Positions 7,483-13,202 of a stretch of 32,223 nt of DNA are shown here, piece after piece. The stretch's first letter is position 1. Each line of letters starts with the position of its first letter. This stretch comes from a virus. The stretch covers positions 1 through 32,223 of the IMG/VR virus record IMGVR_UViG_3300046467_002655. One strand, given 5' to 3'. A program made the position numbers and the translations under genes. The notes below the pieces were generated by a model. The model saw only the letters and a program-made list of their open reading frames with translations, was not told the DNA's origin and searched no databases.

Positions 7483-7660
7483 GAAAGACGGCGAATCCAT
7501 TTTATTGTGCTGTGGTAAGAGAAGGTGCCCAGCCTTGAAGAAATCATCGAGCAAGAAAGGCCACTACGACCTTAAGGACGACTTTGGAGGGAGCGTCTCC
7601 CTAACTAGGGAGCAAATCCTGATAATTAAAGACGCTGTAAAACAACTTGATGCCGGTTGA
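7472..7660 (+). CDS. Small Cys-containing phage protein, function unknown
   Basis: A 62-residue basic protein with a compact LLCCGKRRCP motif (about 11-20) and a C-terminal helix SLTREQILIIKDAVKQL. Three cysteines within eight residues could bind a metal, but no complete four-ligand site is visible. It overlaps the preceding glycosyltransferase by 11 bp and the next gene by 11 bp, and that packing is the main support for its being real. The family is not recognised. Confidence 0.6.
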   Translation: MNLKKDGESILLCCGKRRCPALKKSSSKKGHYDLKDDFGGSVSLTREQILIIKDAVKQLDAG

Positions 7661-7949
7661 GCTCTTAGCCTCTATTGGCTTGATGTGGATTCTCAAATAT
7701 GGATCCATATTGAATACCCCAAGGTCTTTTTTTTGTAAACGCTCTAAATTATTAACTAAACTATTTAATTGTAGTTTATGTTTAGGTTTTTGGGCCGGAT
7801 TAATTATAGGATCCTTTTGTTATTTTTTAATAGACGATAATAAATTATATTTCTTATTCCCCTTGGTTTCTTCGGCTGTTTGTTGGTTTTTTGACTCCCT
7901 ATTGGACTTAATACAAGTTTGTTCGTGTTTTTTTGATAATAAGACTTGA
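7650..7949 (+). CDS. Small membrane protein, DUF1360-like
   Basis: From the ATG at 7650 (a TTG at 7647 is the longer alternative) the protein has 99 residues. Hydrophobic segments lie at about 3-20, 46-62 and 67-86, and it contains the motif FNCSLCLGFWAGLIIG (about 39-54), which recalls the C..C..FW.G signature of DUF1360-type membrane proteins. It probably sits in the host inner membrane with both cysteines at the membrane surface. The start overlaps the upstream gene by 11 bp. Function is unknown; holin-like or superinfection roles are conceivable, but nothing in the sequence shows them. Confidence 0.6.
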   Translation: MPVELLASIGLMWILKYGSILNTPRSFFCKRSKLLTKLFNCSLCLGFWAGLIIGSFCYFLIDDNKLYFLFPLVSSAVCWFFDSLLDLIQVCSCFFDNKT

Positions 7950-7974
7950 TTTATTGGTCTTTTTGTGGTATAAT
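7946..7974 (+). promoter_or_regulatory. Strong sigma70-type promoter inside the rightward operon
   Basis: TTGATT (7946-7951), a 17-bp spacer, and a perfect TATAAT (7969-7974). The predicted start of transcription (about 7980-7982) is only a few bases before the ATG at 7984, so a transcript from here would have almost no leader. No Shine-Dalgarno precedes that ATG. Confidence 0.5.
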
Positions 7975-7983
7975 CTGACGATA

Positions 7984-8370
7984 ATGCCTTTATATACTTT
8001 CGAGAATCCCGAAACCGGTGAATTTCAGGACGTCTTCTTCCATATGGACGACGATAAAACCTATATGGACAAAAATGGGTTAACCTGGAAAAGGGTTTTG
8101 ATTTCCCCACAACTTAGCACCATTAGCTCCATAGACCCATGGAACAACAACGACTTCGTTAACAAAACAGCGGACATGAAAGGTACAGTTGGAGACATGC
8201 TCGACAAGAGCGCCGAACTTTCCGCCAAAAGAGCAGAAGAGAGTGGTGGAGTGGATCCGGTTAAAAAAGAATTTTACAAAAACTATTCCAAAGAAAGAAA
8301 AGGGGCGAAACATCCTTCCGAAAAAGGGAAATCATACGAAAGTAAAAACGTAAAAATTGAATTTGATTAA
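7984..8370 (+). CDS. FmdB-like small protein lacking the zinc-ribbon cysteines
   Basis: From the ATG at 7984 the protein has 128 residues and starts MPLYTFENPETGEFQDVFFH. The beginning and spacing resemble FmdB-type zinc-ribbon regulators (MPLYEYxCxxCGxxFExxxxM...CPxCG..xRRxIS). Here the CxxC knuckles are replaced by NPET and by DKNG in YMDKNGLTWKRVLISP. The rest is a charged tail rich in Lys and Glu. An upstream in-frame ATG at 7933 would add 17 hydrophobic residues and lie within the preceding gene, so it is less likely. The function is unknown; the FmdB relation is by eye and moderate. Confidence 0.55.
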   Translation: MPLYTFENPETGEFQDVFFHMDDDKTYMDKNGLTWKRVLISPQLSTISSIDPWNNNDFVNKTADMKGTVGDMLDKSAELSAKRAEESGGVDPVKKEFYKNYSKERKGAKHPSEKGKSYESKNVKIEFD

Positions 8371-8371
8371 T

Positions 8372-8929
8372 ATGAGCATTCAAGTATACAAACCTAATAA
8401 AAACAACAATGGATTCGCCTTTAGCTTCTCTATGGGCGACGACAAAAAAAGCGGAGAACCCGTCCTCTATGTTTCTTCCATAGCACAACATTCTTGGGAC
8501 GACAAAAAAAGAATTGGTTCATTTATCGGTAATAGAGAAAAGCCAAACAAGAATCTAAACTTAAAATTCAACGAGTTCGAGTGTGGCGCCATCATTAGTT
8601 GTCTAAAAAACAGGTATGAATATAGTACTTTCCATAAATTCGAAGATAATAAAACCACAATCAAGTTTTCTCCTTGGGATAAAAAGACAAAGATACAAAA
8701 ATTCAATCCCTCCACTAAAAACTACGATGAGACGTCGCAGTTAGTTCCGGCGTTCGGTATAAGTATAACAAAAAACGGAAGTAATACATTCAAGCTCCCC
8801 CTAGAGCCCGGGGAGGTAGAGTGCCTTCGTGTTTTTATAGAATCTATTCTGTCTCAAATATATAGTTATAGGGCGAATAGGTCTATACCCGCTTCTAGCT
8901 CCTTAGATGACGATGAATGCCCTCTATAA
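8372..8929 (+). CDS. Conserved-looking phage protein with SSB-like acidic C-terminal tip
   Basis: From the ATG at 8372 (1 bp after the preceding stop; an ATG at 8357 would overlap by 14 bp) the protein has 185 residues. It is a beta-rich, basic and aromatic domain: QVYKPNKNNNGFAFSFS, QHSWDDKKRIGSF, FNEFECGAIISCL, TTIKFSPW, then LEPGEVECLRVFIESILSQI. A disordered linker ends in SSSLDDDECPL. This tip has the form of the SSB partner-binding tail (acidic run, Pro, hydrophobic end). A nucleic-acid-binding or replication-accessory role is inferred from the tip and the position in an operon with ssb. No family is firmly recognised. The stop overlaps the next ATG (TAATG at 8927-8931). Confidence 0.6.
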   Translation: MSIQVYKPNKNNNGFAFSFSMGDDKKSGEPVLYVSSIAQHSWDDKKRIGSFIGNREKPNKNLNLKFNEFECGAIISCLKNRYEYSTFHKFEDNKTTIKFSPWDKKTKIQKFNPSTKNYDETSQLVPAFGISITKNGSNTFKLPLEPGEVECLRVFIESILSQIYSYRANRSIPASSSLDDDECPL

Positions 8930-10833
8930 TGAAGAAGAAAATATTATTTCACACCAACCACAGTAAAGCCTTTACCGGCTTCGGCAAAAACTGCAAGAAT
9001 ATAATAAAGTATTTATACAAAACCGGAAAATACGAGGTAATAGAGGCCTGTAATGGCTTCCAAAAATCAAACCCAAACCTATCAAAACTTCCATGGAAGA
9101 CCGTAGGGACATTACCAGATGACCAAAACAAAATAAATCAACTAAACAGAGACCCGAACATGGCCAGGAACGCCGGTTACGGCTCCGAAGTTATAGACGA
9201 CCTAATTAAGGAATTTAAGCCTGACATTTATTTAGGAGCCGAAGATATATGGGGGTTTAATGGGTATTGGAAGCGTAAATGGTGGAATAAAACCAATTGC
9301 ATGATATGGACAACCCTTGACTCTGAGCCCATATTGCCCCTAGCTATAGAGGCGGCCCCTCATGTGAAAAACTACTACGTATGGGCGTCCTTTGCTGAAA
9401 GAGAGATGAAGAAGCTGGGGTTTGATCACGTAAAGACCCTGAGAGGCTCGCTCGATACAGATGTTTATTACAAAATAGATCCAGAGATTAGATCTTCTTT
9501 GCGCAAGAGGCAGCTTATTGACACCAATTGCTTTTTGATAGGCTTTGTTTTTAGAAATCAGTTAAGAAAAAGTGTTCCTAATCTACTGGACGGGTTCGCC
9601 GAATTCCTCAGGCTAAACCCTGAGTCCAATGCCAAGCTACTCCTGCATACCCACTGGGCAGAGGGGTGGGACATCCCTAGATTACTTAAAGAAAAAAGCA
9701 TAGACACCTCTAAGATATTAACCACCTACTATTGTAGTGCCTGTAGGCAATACGAGATTAAACCATTTAGCGGACAGGAGCAAAGATGCAAATTCTGCGG
9801 AAGTGAAAAAACCCAAAACACCACCAACGTAAGTGCGGGAGTTTCTGATGAGCAACTAAATGAGATATATAATCTATTTGATGTTTATTGCCACCCCTTC
9901 ACTAGCGGAGGCCAAGAAATACCAATCCAAGAGGCAAAACTAACCGAGCTAATAACCCTTGTTACGAATTATAGTTGCGGAGAGGATTGCTGCACTCCGG
10001 AAAGCGGAGGCCTCCCTCTGGAGTGGGCTGAATACCGGGAGCCAGGAACTCAATTCATTAAAGCCAGCACTTATGCCTCTAGCATATCGAAGCAGTTAGT
10101 GAAAGTTTATAAAATGAAGCCAAACAAGAGGGCTTCTCTTGGTTCTAAGGCGCGCCAATTTGTTATAGACAATTTTTCAACAGAAGTTATAGGCAAAAAA
10201 CTAGAAGCCATTTTTGACTCAATGCCTGATATGGATTGGGACTTTGATTTCTCTGAAAAACCTCGCAACCCCAACTATATGCCTCCACCCATCGATGGCG
10301 ACAGCGAATGGCTGGTTGATCTGTACGAAAATATACTTAATATGGACATCGACCCCGATACGGATGACGGGCATAAATACTGGATGTCTGAGTTATCTAA
10401 AGACGCCACTAGGGACGGAATATTAAACTATTTCAAGGGTATAGCCACCAAGGAAAACTCAGAAATAGTAAATAAAGTAGATTTCGAAAACCTTCTAGAT
10501 GGAGACCAAGACTCACGATTGGCCGTGGTCATACCACAGAGCGCCGGAGACGTCCTCATGATTAATTCCCTAATGGGCAACCTGAAATCCCTTTACCCAG
10601 CTCACGATATCTATGTATTGTCTCAAGCGGCCTTCCACCCCTTAATAGAGGACAATCCTGACGTATATAAAGTATTGCACTATCAAGAAGGAATAGACGA
10701 CCTTTTAGCCTTAGAGGGTAGGGGGAGCCATAAAGGTTATTTTGATTTAGCCTTTCTTCCTCATGTAGGTACCCAGAAAATATTCAACTACCAGCACAAC
10801 GGTAAAGATAAAACTCAATTTGCCTTACGTTAA
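8929..10833 (+). CDS. Fusion: GT4-like glycosyltransferase + zinc ribbon + DUF4214 + N-terminal half of GT9
   Basis: From the ATG at 8929 the protein has 634 residues. Residues 1 to about 445 form a GT4-like GT-B enzyme: KKKILFHTNHSKAFTGFGKN at the start, FRNQLRKSVPNLLDGF, and FTSGGQEIPIQEAKLTELIT as the donor-binding ExxxxxE-like element. A CxxC..CxxC zinc ribbon (C269, C272, C287, C290) interrupts it. Residues about 457-510 match DUF4214 (WLVDLYENILNMDIDPD..GHKYWMSEL). Residues about 526-634 are the first Rossmann domain of a GT9 heptosyltransferase-like enzyme (LAVVIPQSAGDVLMINSLMG, DIYVLSQAAFHPLIEDNPDV, FDLAFLPHVGTQ), after which the protein stops. The second GT9 domain is two genes downstream. 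The start overlaps the upstream stop (TAATG). Confidence 0.8.
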   Translation: MKKKILFHTNHSKAFTGFGKNCKNIIKYLYKTGKYEVIEACNGFQKSNPNLSKLPWKTVGTLPDDQNKINQLNRDPNMARNAGYGSEVIDDLIKEFKPDIYLGAEDIWGFNGYWKRKWWNKTNCMIWTTLDSEPILPLAIEAAPHVKNYYVWASFAEREMKKLGFDHVKTLRGSLDTDVYYKIDPEIRSSLRKRQLIDTNCFLIGFVFRNQLRKSVPNLLDGFAEFLRLNPESNAKLLLHTHWAEGWDIPRLLKEKSIDTSKILTTYYCSACRQYEIKPFSGQEQRCKFCGSEKTQNTTNVSAGVSDEQLNEIYNLFDVYCHPFTSGGQEIPIQEAKLTELITLVTNYSCGEDCCTPESGGLPLEWAEYREPGTQFIKASTYASSISKQLVKVYKMKPNKRASLGSKARQFVIDNFSTEVIGKKLEAIFDSMPDMDWDFDFSEKPRNPNYMPPPIDGDSEWLVDLYENILNMDIDPDTDDGHKYWMSELSKDATRDGILNYFKGIATKENSEIVNKVDFENLLDGDQDSRLAVVIPQSAGDVLMINSLMGNLKSLYPAHDIYVLSQAAFHPLIEDNPDVYKVLHYQEGIDDLLALEGRGSHKGYFDLAFLPHVGTQKIFNYQHNGKDKTQFALR

Positions 10834-10835
10834 GA

Positions 10836-11222
10836 ATGAGAATTTCCACACCTATTTCGGTTGGTGAGCTTTTTGATAAAATTTCCGTTCTTGCGGTGAA
10901 AAAACAAAAGATAAGCTCAAAAGAAAAATTAAAGCATGTAGCCAAAGAGTATGATCTACTTTACCCCCTCTACAGTAAATGTATTAAAAGGAAACCAGAG
11001 CTAAAGGGAACATTAAGAAAACTAACATCTATCAACGAAAACCTTTGGGATGTCCTTGAGACTCAAAGGCAAATGGAAGAAAAGGGTGATCTAGGAGAAG
11101 ATTTTGTCACGGTCTCCGTCAATGTGTATAGGAAAAACGACGAAAGATTCCGCTTGAAGGAAATAATTAATGAGCTAACCGGCTCCGCGATCAAAGAACA
11201 AAAACATTACACCACAAAATGA
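10836..11222 (+). CDS. DUF6165-like protein inserted between the two halves of GT9
   Basis: The 128-residue, mostly helical protein starts RISTPISVGELFDKISVLAV and continues with lysine-rich helices (KQKISSKEKLKHVAKEYDLL) and a final VYRKNDERFRLKEIINEL. This matches the small DUF6165-type proteins often found beside glycosyltransferases (SxGELxDKIxIL.. near the N-terminus). It lies 2 bp after the fusion gene and overlaps the next gene by 4 bp (ATGA at 11219-11222). It therefore sits exactly between the two GT9 domains. Function is unknown; it may act with the glycosyltransferase as an accessory subunit. Confidence 0.65.
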   Translation: MRISTPISVGELFDKISVLAVKKQKISSKEKLKHVAKEYDLLYPLYSKCIKRKPELKGTLRKLTSINENLWDVLETQRQMEEKGDLGEDFVTVSVNVYRKNDERFRLKEIINELTGSAIKEQKHYTTK

Positions 11223-12403
11223 GCCATATTGCCGAAGAATACGCTAAGTCCTTAGGTTGTAAGATAGGTTCCCCCGTACTGGAGCCACACTTCTTCCCTG
11301 TAACTTCTGAAAAATACATAACCTTCCACACTAACAGCGATAAGGTCCCAGCTAGACATTACGACTTTTGGGGTGTTGTTTTTTTATTAATAAAAGACAA
11401 GCTTAAGGAATCTAATATAGATATTATTCAGACCGGTGGTCCCAAGGACCCCCCTTATGCGGAATGTGACAACTCACACCTGGGCTGCTCTTTCAAACAA
11501 ATGTCTTATGTTATAAAAAACGCCGAACTCCACCTTGGGATAGACAGTCTACCCACGCATATAGCTAGTGCTTTTGGCAAGAAAATAGTAGCCCTTTACT
11601 CAAATCTTTATGTAGAGAACTCATCTCCCCTTTGGTCCTCTAAAGACGATTGTGCTCTTTTTTCTCCCGATTTTTCTAAAATAAAACCATCATTCTCAGT
11701 TGCTGAGACCAATAAGAGGGTTAACGAAATAAAACCAGAGAAGATAGCCTCAGCAGTACTGGATATGCTAGGGATCAAGAACGACCTATCTACTTATACA
11801 ACCTTGCATCTTGGGTCCCATTACCCCAACGTATTATTAGAGATAGTCCCTGACTTCATTCCCCCTCAGTCTTTTCAACCTAATGGTATCATTAATCTTC
11901 GCTGTGATTACGAATGTCTTTCGGATAGCCTCCCCGTCTGGCTTTCTAGAAAGGTGAACTTAATGAGCTCCCAACAAATAGACATAGGATTATTGTCTTC
12001 TTTTAGGGAAAACATAGCCGGCTTAACAATTTTTGTAGAAGATGGCGAATTTTCTGTTGAGTACATTAAGACTCTTAATAAACTTAATATAAAATTTAAT
12101 CTAATTTGCCGAGATAAAGAAAAACTTTCAGACCTAAGGTTGGATTTCTTCGACTGGACCGTGGAAGAATATAATCAACCAGCGAAAAAAGATATTGACT
12201 TTGAGTCAGAAATATGCCATAATACGTTCTATCATAGTAATAAAACCCTAATATCCAAAGGCAAGGAATACTCTAGTAAGGCCGCATGGATAAAAGGCGT
12301 AGAGAAAACCTCTGAAAATCAAGAGATAATCGATACGCCAGAGTTTTGGGAAGAAATAGAACACTTAAACATATACAATTATGGCAAGACCAAAGAAAAA
12401 TAG
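11219..12403 (+). CDS. C-terminal half of a GT9 (heptosyltransferase-like) enzyme plus unknown domain
   Basis: The 394-residue protein begins MSHIAEEYAKSLGC, an interdomain segment, and then gives the second Rossmann domain of GT9: EKYITFHTNS, IDIIQTGGPKD, and the nucleotide-sugar binding LGIDSLPTHIASAFGKKIVA (about 107-126; D109 and H114 match the family DTGxxHxAAAxxxP). Without the first domain it cannot be a complete GT9 enzyme, and that domain ends the fusion protein two genes upstream. Residues about 195-394 form an unrecognised alpha/beta region (THLGSHYPNVLLEIVPDFIP-like start, LTIFVEDGEFSVEYIKTLNK) without a clear catalytic motif. Translational coupling with the DUF6165-like gene suggests the two halves assemble in trans. 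Confidence 0.75.
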   Translation: MSHIAEEYAKSLGCKIGSPVLEPHFFPVTSEKYITFHTNSDKVPARHYDFWGVVFLLIKDKLKESNIDIIQTGGPKDPPYAECDNSHLGCSFKQMSYVIKNAELHLGIDSLPTHIASAFGKKIVALYSNLYVENSSPLWSSKDDCALFSPDFSKIKPSFSVAETNKRVNEIKPEKIASAVLDMLGIKNDLSTYTTLHLGSHYPNVLLEIVPDFIPPQSFQPNGIINLRCDYECLSDSLPVWLSRKVNLMSSQQIDIGLLSSFRENIAGLTIFVEDGEFSVEYIKTLNKLNIKFNLICRDKEKLSDLRLDFFDWTVEEYNQPAKKDIDFESEICHNTFYHSNKTLISKGKEYSSKAAWIKGVEKTSENQEIIDTPEFWEEIEHLNIYNYGKTKEK

Positions 12404-13202
12404 CGTTACAGAAACTACATCCGAAAATTCGCGCACAATCAGCGATATTAAGGTCGACAATAGCAAGGGTCCTGCAATATTTCAAAGAGGCTCCGACGGT
12501 CTTTTGAAGAATGTGCAATATGTCTTCAACGACGACGGCTCTATCAACTGGAGAGCAATGATTAAGGACGAACACCTTTTCCCTAATCGCTCCTGGTTTC
12601 AGTCCAGGGGGAAGGATATGCCGAGAACCACGGAAGGTCTTGCGGACCATCAACTACTTATAAAGCTTAGCGGCATCAAAGAGTTGGCTAGGCTTAGGGG
12701 GTTTTCCGATGTCTCATATGAAGTGGTTAAGTGTGAATCCGACCATGTTGCTGTATCTTGCCGCATGACCTTTATAGGCAACTACGAAACAGACTCTAAC
12801 GCCGTAGTTTTTCAAGATATTGCAAACGCCACAATCAATAACACTAGCAGTTTTGCTACCAAGTTTTTGGAAACAATCGCCTGCAATAGATCTTTTGTAA
12901 GATGTACTCGAAACTTCCTTAATGTTCATATCGTTGGAGACGACGAAATGGATAAATCAAGCATTAGCCCTGCGGCGTCATCCGCTAAGGAGCAAGACGA
13001 CCCATTTAGCCCCGCCACCACCCTAAGAAAGAAAGCCAAAGACTCACTTGGGTGTGAATCTTTTGAGGACTTCAAGACTCACCTAAAAGTTTGGTGGCAA
13101 GAAAAAAAAGAGGGTGTCTATCAGAACTCTAGCCTCAAAGACTGGAAGGACTGGGGGGATATTAACCCAAAAGATGCTAGATTATTGATAGGGCTAATTT
13201 GA
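12381..13202 (+). CDS. Putative single-strand annealing / DNA recombination protein
   Basis: The 273-residue protein starts MARPKKN, a basic N-terminus, followed by SINWRAMIKDEHLFPNRSWF. A conserved-looking core at about 88-190 (ADHQLLIKLSGIKELARLRG, VSYEVVKC, VAVSCRMTFIGNYET, FLETIACNRSFVRCTRNFLN, then GDDEM) has the beta-strand plus Ala/Arg-rich helix pattern seen in Rad52/Erf-type phage annealing proteins (AxxRAxxRAxRxxL.. before an acidic residue). The C-terminus holds a tryptophan-rich helix (KVWWQEKKEGVYQNSS). It overlaps the upstream gene by 22 bp and is the last rightward gene. Placement with ssb fits a recombination role, but the family is not proved. Confidence 0.4.
   Translation: MARPKKNSVTETTSENSRTISDIKVDNSKGPAIFQRGSDGLLKNVQYVFNDDGSINWRAMIKDEHLFPNRSWFQSRGKDMPRTTEGLADHQLLIKLSGIKELARLRGFSDVSYEVVKCESDHVAVSCRMTFIGNYETDSNAVVFQDIANATINNTSSFATKFLETIACNRSFVRCTRNFLNVHIVGDDEMDKSSISPAASSAKEQDDPFSPATTLRKKAKDSLGCESFEDFKTHLKVWWQEKKEGVYQNSSLKDWKDWGDINPKDARLLIGLI

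Noticed and set aside
12273-12653. A 126-codon minus-strand ORF across the start of the recombination-like gene.
   Set aside because: It covers parts of two well-packed rightward genes and has no recognisable features.
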